Part shown: positions 59,701-64,000 of the stretch, one piece after another
Layout: every line of letters starts with the position of its first letter
Position numbering within the stretch: the first letter of the stretch is position 1
Notes under the pieces: model-generated
Seen by the model: only the letters and a program-made list of their open reading frames with translations
Databases searched by the model: none
Told to the model about the DNA's origin: nothing
Program-made: the position numbers and the translations under genes
DNA from: Archivesica marissinica
Lineage: Eukaryota; Mollusca; Bivalvia; Venerida; Vesicomyidae
Length of the DNA stretch: 64,000 nucleotides
NCBI GenBank assembly: GCA_014843695.1
Contig: CM026395.1
Span: forward strand, 44,130,396 to 44,194,395
Direction of reading: 5' to 3'

Positions 59701-61572
59701 ATATGGGTATTCAAATTGCTTTTGGGCTACGTGCTTATAGTGGGATATATAATTTTTTCAACCTAAACAAAAGGGGTTGGTTTCTCTCTACAAAGTGTGG
59801 GCCGATGGTTGATGTAGTCCTTATTGTCTGTGTTATACAGATGTGGTGTAAGCCCTTTTTTGTAATAGATCACCCTGATGTCCGTCATCCGTATGTCCAT
59901 CAACAATTTCTTCAAACGACATCTCCTAAACCGCTCAATGAATGTTGGTCAAACATGGCAGGAATGTTCCTTGGGTGAAGGTCTTTCAAAGTTGTTCAAA
60001 GAATTCCATGCAGAACTCTGGTTGCTATGGCAACAAAATAGGGAATTTGGGAATTTCTTTAAATATCTTGTCAGAAACTGTAAGGCCTAGGGCTATCAAA
60101 TTTAGCGTGTAGCTTCATCTAATGGACCTACAAAGATTGTTCAAATTATAGACCTGGGGTCAAAAATGGCCCCACCATTCTTTCTCAAACTATTTGACCT
60201 TATCTTACCGACCATGTTCCAGCCGTCACTTCCGCTTCCAACAATGTATAATACTGCTTTGTCGCTATGTACTTTTCCCTGCTGAGAATTTTGAAGCAAT
60301 TAGAGTTTGTTTAAAAACTGCAGTCACATTGTGTCCCCATCACTTTGAAATTGTATGCAGGGTAAATGGAAAATGTACAACAACGATATAGCACATCGTT
60401 GGAAGTGGAAAAGTGGCAGGTGGAACATAGTCTGTAAAATAAAGTCAAATAGAGTAAGGAATAGTAAAAAATCGGCTAATATCTTCATTTTACATGAATG
60501 CAGCGCAGCCATTATAGCCGACTTAATATCATCATATCAGAAGTCACGTGATCACCCGTCCTGGAGAAGTGAAGGGAAAAAAGTTTGATAAACAGATTTG
60601 TTTGTATGCCCACCCCTAGATTGTTCTTGTACAGCCGCTCAGACCGTGTCTCATTTATATGAAAAAGTTGGCAGTTTCTTACGGAGGTTGGTGCATCCAA
60701 GTACTGGTTAACCGCTGGAGCCGGCCTAGGAAAGGTATTGTTAGGTAAATTGCCCGCCGGCGATATAGCCCAAAATGGTGCTGATGCAGGCGTATAACCC
60801 GAAATATAACGTAACTTCTTGTACAGATTTGCCAGAGCCAACTTACCATGAGAATGAAGAAGAGGAGTCTGAAGCAGAATATCAGCTTGAACCAGAGTTT
60901 AACACGGAACATATGCTTGAACCAGACCAAGAGTCACATCCTGAACAATTGGCACGTAAAGGTATTATATGTTTATTGTGTCCACAAGTACATTTGTCTG
61001 TCACTTTCATTAACTGTCCGCCTCCGTTGTCGAGTGGATAAGGTCGCTGACTTATATACCACTGTAACCTATCATCACTGATGGGTCACGGGTTCGAGCC
61101 CCGCTCAGGCCGTGTCTCATTTATATGAAAAAGTTTGCAATTTCTTACGGAGGTTGGAGCACCCAAGTACTGGTTAACTGGTAGCCTCTCCTTCATGGCG
61201 ATGGATTCCATCAGGAATGAGGTCTCGAGAGTGAGTTGAAAGAACTTGTTTCGCAATGGAGCTAAAATAAATTTGTATAAACTAAACAGATTTCATTTTC
61301 ACAAATTCGATAAAACATTAGATCTGTGTACAAAACCATGAATAATGTCTGGCATGTTGTTTGCAGGCTGCAAGAGGAAACGATGGACCATGGAGGAAGA
61401 AAATGATTTGGTGAAGGCATTCAAAATACATATTATGGAAAAAAGAAACGTCAGTACACAGGAAATCAAAAGTGCCATAAACAAATATCACAGTTTAAAA
61501 CAAAGATCAGAAGCTGTAATTCGAAGCAAGATTAATAATATCATCCTGGGAAAAGCAAAGTGTAATGTTTAA
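32640..61572 (+). CDS. SET-domain / tyrosine-recombinase fusion protein, 15 coding exons, 1,156 aa
   Basis: Fifteen exons joined at GT-AG sites keep phase throughout and total 3,471 nt with one terminal stop. Residues 33-145 form a SET domain like KMT5A: GRGV (33-36), TYHGQLI, CIDAT (84-88), NHG at 100-102 where NHS is usual, and LLYDYG ending at 141. Residues 175-445 are charged low complexity. Zinc-finger-like sets are C491/C494/H505/H510 and C574/C577/H589/C593. A tyrosine-recombinase core follows with R844 (RRISEV), K894, R970 (KLRKYLAT), H996 (DHMGHS) and Y1005 (TDVYRL). An acidic linker and a Myb/SANT-like end (KRKRWTMEEENDLVKAF) close it. SET domains methylate lysine on histones; the core family cuts and rejoins DNA. 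Activity here is inferred. The transcript may begin with an untranslated exon upstream. Large fish and bivalve proteins with a similar C-terminal half exist to my memory; the locus could be a domesticated Crypton-like element. Confidence 0.88.
33130..33920. repeat. Old diverged duplication in intron 1
   Basis: About 33130-33370 and 33640-33920 share an ordered set of words: gacaaac.agt, gatgttgaaaa or ggtgaaaaga, gtgt.agttac or agttatag, cgttaaattc and ccatttc.aaa. They look like two decayed copies of one element. No open frame is convincing. Confidence 0.5.
34671..34824 (+). CDS. Fusion gene exon 2 (SET, N half)
   Basis: The acceptor is tctttgaaag and the donor is gtgagt. It encodes GRGVRSTIQRTAGEYLLTYH and GQLITGIEGEEREKEM and ends in phase 2 after FKGQQM. 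The cofactor-binding GRGV and the YHG strand of the SET fold are clear. Confidence 0.92.
35921..36621. mobile_element. MULE-like MITE with 9 bp target duplication
   Basis: The 701 bp element is bounded by an exact 9 bp duplication, catccaaag (35912-35920 and 36622-36630). The ends are inverted: left ggtatcgggtcaaaaaggcc and right, reversed, gatccgggtcaaaacggccc. Further ggccca/tgggcc copies make the termini sub-repetitive. Nine-base duplications are typical of Mutator-like elements. No transposase frame is inside. Confidence 0.82.
36631..36837 (+). pseudogene. Possible decayed exon next to the MITE
   Basis: The frame YHELGFIEENRTGVLSLMNI ... HKLLVKSDTRMTTSSYF ... GWCVCDEQHYDLYSI continues backwards across the MITE target site in the same frame for a few codons. 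It may be a fragment of a lost gene; no domain is recognised and no splice sites fit the fusion gene phases. Confidence 0.25.
37175..37314. repeat. 70 bp tandem duplication in intron 2
   Basis: Two near-identical 70 bp copies begin caatcctaaagttacttggg and caatcttaaagttacttggg. One difference is visible. Confidence 0.95.
37693..37885 (+). CDS. Fusion gene exon 3 (SET, C half)
   Basis: The acceptor is atgtgtttcag and the donor is gtaata. The junction codon TG|T gives the conserved Cys before IDAT. The exon encodes RLVNHGRKK, HLCLFATRDIKDGSELLYDY and GITHFPWE and ends in phase 0. The NHS motif of most SET enzymes is NHG here. Confidence 0.93.
38850..38985 (+). mobile_element. SINE-like copy with a single tail
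   Basis: Body and tail match 22620-22780: aactatcttccaaaatc, then aggaggcgttgctgatatgg and gcgacgataaataaacg. A CA-rich end follows. Confidence 0.75.
39045..39168. mobile_element. Short MITE related to the element at 43230
   Basis: The left end tagtcttcacgaaact and right end tttcgggaagactg form inverted ends like those of the 43230-44048 element. Internal gtctgacatgtcaggcggt also resembles that element's right part. Confidence 0.6.
39601..39668. repeat. Hairpin repeat (gaaaacattgtgg family)
   Basis: Inverted arms around a short loop pair gaaaacattgtgggaaaagg with a copy ending ataatgttttc. Related hairpins are at 45512-45579 and 62574-62622. Confidence 0.7.
40017..40044 (+). CDS. Fusion gene exon 4, 28 nt microexon
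   Basis: The sequence lies between aatttaacag and gtaagt and encodes VKRDCVGHH plus one base. It is called because it alone among sequences I checked turns the phase-0 end of exon 3 into the phase-1 start needed by exon 5. It is short, so RNA evidence would matter most here. Confidence 0.62.
40513..40660 (+). mobile_element. AGCTCACCTG-headed interspersed repeat, partial
   Basis: The palindromic head ttagctcacctgtcacaaag ... gtgacacggtgagctaa is followed by gatgtccgtcgtctgtcaac and a duplicated 21 bp caatttcttcaaacgacatc segment. Related sequence is at 59866. Confidence 0.7.
40732..40952. repeat. 29-31 bp minisatellite (ctaagaccccacaaac), first block
   Basis: About seven units of actaagaccccacaaactac followed by ataatatata or cttatatata. 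The same repeat continues at 42719, 43190, 44049 and 57135. The mariner element at 40955 and the element at 43230 are inserted in this array. Confidence 0.93.
40955..42716 (-). mobile_element. Tc1/mariner-type transposon, 1,762 bp with 0.2 kb inverted repeats
   Basis: The inverted repeats run from about 40955 to 41153 and 42520 to 42716, starting cacttacagccacttgtaac, and match at nearly every base. TA flanks both ends (40953-40954 and 42717-42718). A paralogous empty site lies at about 40811-40845: joining the two flanks with a single TA reproduces it exactly. The transposase is on the minus strand. Copies with such similar long ends are fairly young, yet the coding region is damaged. Confidence 0.95.
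41187..42056 (-). CDS. Tc1/mariner-like DDE transposase, main open frame
   Basis: The 289-codon frame carries a second helix-turn-helix (TVSRQTVLRRLHDQEI) and a DDE catalytic core: LFTDKSRFNL (first Asp), VFMQDGAQARTT (second Asp) and SPDLNVIEHMWDEL (Glu). I count 31 residues between the second Asp and the Glu, three fewer than the usual 34. Reading upstream (42057-42160), the frame continues as RVFGRHVSTIVSLLQ of the first helix-turn-helix. It meets a TAG, and a frame change is needed to rejoin. A further piece (MNNQERCRAIGMLHKAFTQT at about 42290-42350) lies before a possible intron. The enzyme is probably inactive. Confidence 0.9.
   Translation of the reverse strand: MTTPVQDAQIVVDHLQNRFKTATCTARTTNGTHGRTVSRQTVLRRLHDQEIRARRPFRGLIPTPRHRLQRERWARRHQPMTRAEWANVLFTDKSRFNLYHNDGRMRVYRRRGERWNDECVFQRDQYGGGSVMVWAGVSLHTKTDLVIVQGNRNAARYQQDILIPVAIPHLRAGGRGMVFMQDGAQARTTQTLLQQQNVRQLPWPSKSPDLNVIEHMWDELNSRIRMRPAAARNLRELEQALVHAWRNIPQGSIRNYVMSMRQRCVHVVRAVGGHTRYWLLGRTDFIVIQ
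42719..42895. repeat. 29 bp minisatellite, degenerate block
   Basis: Diverged units such as caccaagaccctaaaacaca, ctatgaccccatagactac and taagactccacaaaccac continue the array on the far side of the mariner element. Positions 42896-43185 are single-copy AT-rich intron. Confidence 0.85.
43230..44048. mobile_element. Nonautonomous DNA element with cagtctt ends and 6 bp target duplication
   Basis: The 819 bp element starts cagtcttcacgaaact and ends tttcgtaaagactg. It sits in the 29 bp array, with tactaa directly repeated on both sides (43224-43229 and 44049-44054). Inner inverted words (gtcagacag and ctgtctgac near 43269-43302) and tcggacatgtccga near the right end can fold. No coding domain is seen. 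The superfamily is uncertain. Confidence 0.75.
44049..44166. repeat. 29 bp minisatellite, block after the 43230 element
   Basis: Four units of actaagaccccacaaactac with ataatatata spacers resume exactly at the element boundary. Confidence 0.93.
44243..44292 (+). CDS. Fusion gene exon 5
   Basis: The acceptor is gttctactccag and the donor is gtgagt. The 50 nt encode PAIEVEVEVDLPSDVH after a split Ala codon and end in phase 0. The alternating Glu/Val comes from a (gaagta)3 tract. Confidence 0.8.
44418..44990 (+). mobile_element. Two interspersed repeats side by side (AGCTCACCTG and AGCTCGACTATTCG heads)
   Basis: The first begins ttattagctcacctgagcac and continues acgacatctcctaaacccc. The second begins gctcgactattcgaagaata at 44721 and carries gaattatgcccctttttgga. 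Both belong to families seen repeatedly in this window. Confidence 0.65.
44993..45228 (+). mobile_element. tRNA-derived SINE (Pro-like head)
   Basis: The head has a textbook A box (tagctcagtgg) and B box (ggttcgattcc) and can form anticodon and T arms; the anticodon position reads TGG, as in tRNA-Pro. The body (ttttcgcctctcatctataa ... gtgtgagaaagccaggaaaa) ends gcggcgttaaacccgattc with an A/T-rich tail. A real tRNA gene is less likely because the SINE body follows directly. Confidence 0.88.
45460..45677. mobile_element. piggyBac-like MITE relative with hairpin
   Basis: The right end tgaggcaaaggg followed by TTAA matches the MITE at 62528; the left end is eroded (ataaccccttgcatcata). The core hairpin at 45512-45579 pairs gaaaacattgtggtaaaag with its complement. 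Confidence 0.65.
45732..46296 (+). CDS. Fusion gene exon 6 (charged low-complexity linker)
   Basis: The acceptor is atttttcag and the donor is gtaatg. The 565 nt encode a Lys/Glu-rich, probably disordered stretch from ELDQEAAVSNDQAENL to NENENDEKNQVETK, ending in phase 1. No domain is recognised. The minus-strand serine-rich frame over it is a shadow. Confidence 0.85.
46315..46935 (-). mobile_element. hAT-type element with BED finger remnant
   Basis: The inverted ends are taagggtgcaacgata and its complement, with an 8 bp target duplication atgttatg/atgttgtg (one mismatch). On the minus strand it keeps WAHFGFKFNIDDGVNTTVKE and CHHCFTDVSYKTGNTTTHMK with RHHPN, a BED-type zinc finger found at the N-terminus of hAT transposases. 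The catalytic domain is deleted. The element begins 18 bp after the exon 6 donor. Confidence 0.88.
46998..48073. mobile_element. Nonautonomous hAT element with exact 8 bp target duplication
   Basis: The element runs from tagaggtg to cacctcta and is flanked by ctgaacta on both sides (46990-46997 and 48074-48081). Sub-terminal ctatcg/cgatag words recur at both ends. It holds a hairpin at 47289-47334 pairing ccagattagcctgcgcat with atgcgcaggcagatctgg. It contains no transposase. It lies 54 bp after the other hAT element. Confidence 0.9.
48468..48605 (+). CDS. Fusion gene exon 7
   Basis: It follows atatatag and ends before gtaagt. It encodes IQRPVACIEPNARRKQKV and an acidic run ending ESSGSE, phase 1. 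Positions 48082-48467 are intron without recognised features. Confidence 0.85.
48784..48889 (+). CDS. Fusion gene exon 8
   Basis: The acceptor is ttattttgcag and the donor is gtgagt. It encodes VSESSGNEEDDDSDAVSEVF and PLLASLHDIRSVDN and ends in phase 2. Confidence 0.87.
48890..50654. other. Intron 8, no element recognised
   Basis: Apart from a SINE-tail-like piece at 49065-49130 (gactgaaatactgttggagt gacattacattccaatc, also at 52350), the 1.8 kb shows nothing I can name. Confidence 0.5.
50655..50734 (+). CDS. Fusion gene exon 9
   Basis: It lies between tttttactattag and gtatgt and encodes EQDHTSEECQAPETSACEQS and EWFFRN; in phase 2, out phase 1. Confidence 0.8.
50915..51692 (+). mobile_element. 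Interspersed repeats (43 bp duplicated head plus AGCTCACCTG element)
   Basis: At 50900-50985 the head ttattagctcaactattcg aagaata is present twice in tandem. At 51023 ttagctcacctgctcaggat starts a long copy with repeated ggccacatttttggccca and catgaaa.ttgg words. It ends ttactcaggtgagtgac and ggccttcttgttt. I recognise this as a common bivalve repeat type from memory. Confidence 0.7.
51947..52410 (+). mobile_element. AGCTCACCTG-type repeat with SINE-like tail
   Basis: The palindromic head tgctcacctgagcacttag ... tgctcaaggtgagctattg is followed by two copies of a segment with ccaatcttcatgaaacttgg. It ends in ctatatgactgaaatactg ... aagtgacgttaaattcc and A-rich sequence. Confidence 0.72.
52510..52739 (+). 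CDS. Fusion gene exon 10 (first zinc-finger-like motif)
   Basis: The acceptor is ctgatttcag and the donor is gtaata. It encodes YCCFCHGKYSSKISKHLFAV followed by HSDE, a Cys2His2-like set, then a Lys/Arg helix and NEGNFAHNAT; phase 0 out. Confidence 0.92.
53053..53214 (+). pseudogene. BED zinc-finger fragment of a hAT-like element
   Basis: The 53-codon frame MPPPKSVVWKYFERLDKT ... CKLCDASLTFTGGTTNLHNH with LRLKHP is a BED finger that stops right after. A tail ending actacccgttgacatcccta near 53291 could be the element's inverted end. It lies in intron 10 and is unrelated to the gene's own fingers. Confidence 0.82.
53821..54833 (+). CDS. Fusion gene exon 11 (second finger and recombinase N-terminal part)
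   Basis: The largest exon, after tgtttttccag and before gtaaat. It starts VLQKGRGTMIVARRP and has a Cys-Cys-His-Cys set (LPCEFCKGF ... LYLHVKSC). Then comes a helical region matching the core-binding domain of tyrosine recombinases. The first catalytic Arg lies in IVLFNKRRISEVDEL. Phase 2 out. Confidence 0.95.
54871..55296. mobile_element. Inverted-repeat element of about 430 bp
   Basis: Ends of roughly 60 bp are inverted copies: gtttcatggcgaacagcagg and, reversed from the right, gtttcatcgtgaacagcagg, continuing gttgtcgttttggctgggcg on both. No target duplication is obvious. It begins 37 bp after the exon 11 donor. Confidence 0.85.
55532..56340 (+). mobile_element. Repeat tail and second interspersed repeat
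   Basis: 55532-55640 is the tail of the AGCTCACCTG family (gactcaggtgaacgattaaa ... tcatggccctcttgtt). From 55641 another family follows (aaccaggttttccgaaggaa, gtcgccgggcggatgggcg, atgacctttgaaaacc), ending around cacatgggcctcttgtc at 56315. Positions 56341-57130 are intron without recognised features. Confidence 0.55.
57135..57455. repeat. 29 bp minisatellite, second locus
   Basis: About eleven 29 bp units of tatatactaagaccccacaa followed by actacatcc or actacataat. They lie in intron 11, 13 kb from the related block at 40732-44166. A short piece of the 26914-type SINE (caggccgtgtctcatttata) follows at 57453. Confidence 0.95.
57544..57823 (+). CDS. Fusion gene exon 12 (recombinase beta hairpin and Arg box)
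   Basis: The acceptor is cttgtttcag and the donor is gtaatc. It encodes TELIEVRGKSTRGLRKVYVI (catalytic Lys candidate), KYLFGR and IRTRKLRKYLATTTQ, which aligns with the HxLRH box; the two His positions are Arg and Lys. Confidence 0.94.
58190..58510 (+). mobile_element. Interspersed repeat of the AGCTCGACTATTCG family, partial
   Basis: gaattatgcccctttttgga at 58264 and the end gagcgtgctgttcatcgaca gctcttgtt match parts of the copies at 44721 and 62383. Confidence 0.65.
58742..58975 (+). mobile_element. tRNA-headed SINE
   Basis: The head has aaggtagagtg and a B box gagttcaaatccc. The body reads ctttctgtccttggtgctca ... actgctgtatgtaactga and ends ggtgtaaaaccctattc with caaacaaacaaa. Confidence 0.8.
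59042..59237 (+). CDS. Fusion gene exon 13 (catalytic His and Tyr)
   Basis: It follows ttcttatttag and ends before gtaagt. It encodes VMEMSRDELQLVADHMGHSL and AMHTDVYRLQSSVLERTKVA. The HMGHS...T..Y pattern is the tyrosine-recombinase box with the nucleophile Tyr. Phase 1 out. Confidence 0.95.
59430..59670 (-). mobile_element. Minus-strand SINE
   Basis: On the minus strand the B box gagttcgagcccc is followed by gctggagccgttacgattg, then catggcgatggattccatca, and the tail gagctaaaataaatttgt. The final 95 bases are an inverted copy of 61190-61283. Confidence 0.82.
59866..60205 (+). mobile_element. AGCTCACCTG-family repeat, head missing
   Basis: atcaccctgatgtccgtcat and caatttcttcaaacgacatc match 40554-40625. 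The copy continues to about 60200. Confidence 0.65.
60635..60815 (+). mobile_element. 5'-truncated SINE inserted at the exon 14 acceptor
   Basis: The element starts ccgctcagaccgtgtctc (inside the head of the 26914 family) and ends gaaatataacgtaac. It is flanked by an exact 11 bp duplication, ttcttgtacag (60624-60634 and 60816-60826). The right copy is the splice acceptor of exon 14. Confidence 0.92.
60827..60961 (+). CDS. Fusion gene exon 14 (acidic linker)
   Basis: It lies between cttcttgtacag and gtatta and encodes LPEPTYHENEEEESEAEYQL and EPEFNTEHMLEPDQESHPEQ with LARK; phase 1 out. Confidence 0.9.
61018..61283 (+). mobile_element. Chimeric SINE
   Basis: The left part (61018-61180) is the head and body start of the 26914 family. 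The right part (61190-61283) is the tail of the 59430 family (catggcgatggattccatca ... gctaaaataaatttgt). The joint is at about 61181-61190. Confidence 0.82.
61367..61572 (+). CDS. Fusion gene exon 15 (Myb/SANT-like end and stop)
   Basis: After catgttgtttgcag it encodes KRKRWTMEEENDLVKAF, then NVSTQEIKSAINKYHSLK and IRSKINNIILGKAKCNV, then TAA. The Trp and acidic helix start resemble a Myb/SANT helix bundle; the identification is by pattern only. Confidence 0.88.
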
Positions 61573-62187
61573 CAGCTTTAACATGGACCATGGAGGAAGA
61601 AAATGATTTGGTGAAGGCATTCAAAGTACATATTATGGGAAAAAGAAACGTCAGTACACAGGAAATCACAAGTGCCATAAACAAATATCACAGTTTAAAA
61701 CAAAGATCGGAAGCTGTAATTCGAAGCAAGATTAATAATATCATCCTGGGAAAAGCAAAGTGTAATGTTTAACAGCTTTAACATGGACCATGGAGGAAGA
61801 AAATGATTTGGTGAAGGCATTCAAAGTACATATTATGGGAAAAAGAAACGTCAGTACACAGGAAATCACAAGTGCCATAAACAAATATCACAGTTTAAAA
61901 CAAAGATCGGAAGCTGTAATTCGAAGCAAGATTAATAATATCATCCTGGGAAAAGCAAAGTGTAATGTTTAACAGCTTTAACATGGACCATGGAGGAAGA
62001 AAATGATTTGGTGAAGGCATTCAAAGTACATATTATGGAAAAAAGAAACGTAACGTCAGTACACAGGAAATCAAAAATGCCATAAACAAATATCACAGTT
62101 TAAAACAAAGATCAGAAGCTGTAATTCGAAGCAAGATTAATAATATCATCCTGGGAAAAGTAAAGTGTAATGTTTAACAGCTTTAAC
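61383..62187 (+). repeat. Four tandem 200 bp copies of the terminal exon
   Basis: Copy 1 is the functional exon from its ATGGACC. Copies 2 (61583) and 3 (61783) follow at exactly 200 bp and appear identical to each other. Copy 4 (61983) has an extra aacgt that shifts the frame, plus a few substitutions. Each copy carries the coding end, the TAA and about ten bases of 3' UTR. A possible acceptor tgtttaacag stands before copies 2, 3 and 4. Confidence 0.96.
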
Positions 62188-62382
62188 ACATTTTAAAGTA
62201 GACAGATACATATGTATCTGTAAAGTAAAGACAACACTACTTGAAGATATGTTGGTAACAGTTTTAGATGCCTTGACACACAGAAACAATTTACACAAGA
62301 CTATAATAGGTCATTGTAGACATCTGACTACAAACTATGTCAACCATTGGTAAAGTAGGTCTAAGAAATGACATTTTTAGCT
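62188..62382. other. 3' flank of the fusion gene
   Basis: Single-copy sequence with a small palindrome agatacatatgtatct. No canonical AATAAA is seen here; the first I notice is at about 62651, inside the next MITE. Confidence 0.4.
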
Positions 62383-62527
62383 CATCTATTTGAAAAATAG
62401 TGAGACTATACTACTCGCCACAGCGTCGGCGATGGGTAAAGTTTTCTTTAATGAAGTCCAATATCCAAGGGTCATAACTCTATTTTGACAGAATTATGCC
62501 CTTTTTTAACTTAGAAATTTTGGTTAA

Positions 62528-62678
62528 CCCTTTGCCTCATAATGCCACATTTCTCCGTGTCTAAAACAGCATTTGAAAATGGTGACAAAAGAAGCCATTG
62601 CTCATAATGAGCAATGGCTTCTTTTGTCAGAGAAATAACCCAATTTTCTGAAATAAATTGATATTTTGAGGCAAAGGG
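62528..62678. mobile_element. piggyBac-like MITE, 151 bp
   Basis: TTAA lies on both sides (62524-62527 and 62679-62682). The ends are ccctttgcctca and tgaggcaaaggg. The CCC...GGG ends with TTAA duplication are the piggyBac signature. The inside is a hairpin of aagaagccattgct. Confidence 0.85.
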
Positions 62679-62921
62679 TTAAAGTATTTGGTTAAGTACT
62701 CCTATCTCAAAAAACTACTGAGGATATTGGCCTGAAACTTCACGTGCCTTCTTAGTGATAAACCCTACTTAACTAACAGGGGATAGGGGGTCTTATATGA
62801 ATTTAATGCAAATTATTTCCCTTTTTGGACTTAGAAAATATGGTTACAGTTTTTGGTTAAGTACTATATTTCAATAAACAGTAGGAATATTGACTTTGGC
62901 ACATGGACTTGTGCGTGTAGG

Positions 62922-63131
62922 TATAAACACCGCACGATAATCACAACATTATCGGAAGAGTCCATTGACTTGCTATAGCTGTTTTTATATTACTATTTAT
63001 AGGCAAACGTTACCATTCAATTTTATAGACTACACAATAGTCAATTTGTATATGACGTCGTAATATAAAATCACCTATAACAAGTCAATGGACTCTTCCG
63101 ATAATGTTGTGATTATCGTGCGGTGTTTATA
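62922..63131. mobile_element. Mariner-like MITE, 210 bp
   Basis: Arms of about 50 bp are perfect inverted copies, starting tataaacaccgcacgataat and running through ggaagagtccattgacttg. The TA ends suggest a Tc1/mariner-type nonautonomous element. Confidence 0.88.
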
Positions 63132-63570
63132 ACATCAAGACTTTTATCTCATCATCGTCTAAAGTGTATTGACACAAAACTGCATACAAGTCTTCATAGG
63201 CATCAAACCTGCTGAGATAATAGGGGTAGATAACTCTTTGAAAATAAAATGCAAATTATAGACTTGTTGAACTTGGGCATTCCGGGTTAGTTGGAATGAA
63301 CATAAGTTTATATTTTTGTTACATATGATTCGAATATTCGAGCGCGCTGTCTTATGGACAGCTCATGTATAAGTTCATGTGACGTTCTAGTTTTATGTAA
63401 ATTTTGATCACAGTACTTGTGAGACTGTACTGCACACACAATCCTGTAATTGTGCCGGGGACATAATGTTTTTGCCCTGTCGGTTGGTTGGTTGTGTTAC
63501 ACGCACGCACGCGCACACACACACACTAAAAAAGAAAAAGCCAAATAAAAATTCTGTACTTTTGTTGTAG

Positions 63571-63773
63571 GTTTCAGAGACGGTAAAATGGGTGAATATT
63601 TTCCAGTTGCTTTTATTTACTTTTTTGATGACTTTGAATGTAGTCAGACACTACAGTTTAATCATGACCAAGAGATGGATATTATTGATTTTTATCAGTT
63701 TGGAAGGAATCTCATTGGTTGGGTTTTATTCAGTTGGAGAGTTTCAGGAATGTAAACAGTTTTGTTTTGAATA
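63571..63773 (+). CDS. Possible exon of unknown function
   Basis: An acceptor-like acttttgttgtag precedes two overlapping open frames. One reads FRDGKMGEYFPVAFIYFFDD and continues acidic and aromatic-rich to a TAA. The other is hydrophobic with a TAG/TAA end. Neither shows a known domain, so this may be chance. Positions 63774-64000 show nothing recognisable. Confidence 0.2.
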
Positions 63774-64000
63774 ACCAGTTTACTTTTGTTGCATTTGCTA
63801 TTCAGTTAGGTAACATTTAATGCCAAAAACTTGTGATGTTGAATAATTAATGGGTGCAGTGTCTGTGGAGGTATCTTACTTACATAGTATACAAAAGTGT
63901 TTAAAAGTACTATTCTCTAAAATGAAGAAGTTGTAGGGAGTATACTGGGATCAGTTTGTCTGTCTGTAGACGCAGTCTTGTCAGTTCTTCATCTTCATGG

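Larger units (their letters stand above)
62383..63366 (+). mobile_element. Interspersed repeat with two nested MITEs
   Basis: The head tttagctcatctatttgaaa and end gcgctgtcttatggacagct match the AGCTCGACTATTCG family. The copy is split by the elements at 62528-62678 and 62922-63131. Confidence 0.72.

Overview
The window is nuclear DNA of an animal, most likely a bivalve mollusc. Genes are split into exons with GT-AG introns, and most of the sequence is minisatellite, tRNA-headed SINE, LINE and DNA-transposon debris. The placement in bivalves is an inference: the SINE types and the AGCTCACCTG-headed interspersed repeats look like ones I associate with clam genomes, and no search was run. There is one 1,000-N assembly gap (9967-10966). 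Almost all long open frames in the first 22 kb are artefacts of tandem repeats.

Region 1 (1-24.5 kb) is the 3' half of a leucine-rich-repeat (LRR) gene on the + strand. Five exons (5710-5758, 5873-6015, 21261-21367, 22282-22394, 23047-23058) join in phase into an LRR segment and a lysine-rich C-terminus. Every intron except the shortest carries its own minisatellite or tail-derived repeat: 33/23 bp, 32 bp with a nested 20 bp array, 63 bp, 26 bp, 36 bp, 48 bp, 26/31 bp and 61 bp, plus an array of about 44 bp in the 3' flank. The 48 bp array (about 161 units) is built from the 3' splice site and the first 30 coding bases of the exon at 21261, so the intron holds about 160 decoy splice acceptors. 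The 63 bp array is an amplified internal piece of a SINE whose head and tail still flank it.

Region 2 (24.5-32.6 kb) holds a decayed minus-strand non-LTR retrotransposon (25.3-28.0 kb). A full-length SINE sits inside it with a 14 bp target duplication. About 4.6 kb follows with no recognisable gene.

Region 3 (32.6-62.2 kb) is a 15-coding-exon gene on the + strand, assembled here by splice sites and phase into an unbroken reading frame of 1,156 codons. It encodes an N-terminal SET domain resembling KMT5A (PR-Set7), a charged linker, two zinc-finger-like motifs, a tyrosine-recombinase core with its expected catalytic residues, and a Myb/SANT-like C-terminus. The terminal exon is followed by three more tandem 200 bp copies of itself. 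Its introns hold a Tc1/mariner element with 0.2 kb inverted repeats (next to an exact empty-site paralogue), two hAT-type elements, a MULE-like MITE, piggyBac-like and mariner-like MITEs, several SINEs and a recurring 29 bp minisatellite. One SINE landed exactly on the exon 14 splice acceptor and duplicated it.

The two genes are unrelated neighbours; nothing suggests a shared pathway. The two strongest subjects for follow-up are the splice-site-derived minisatellite and the SET/tyrosine-recombinase fusion gene.
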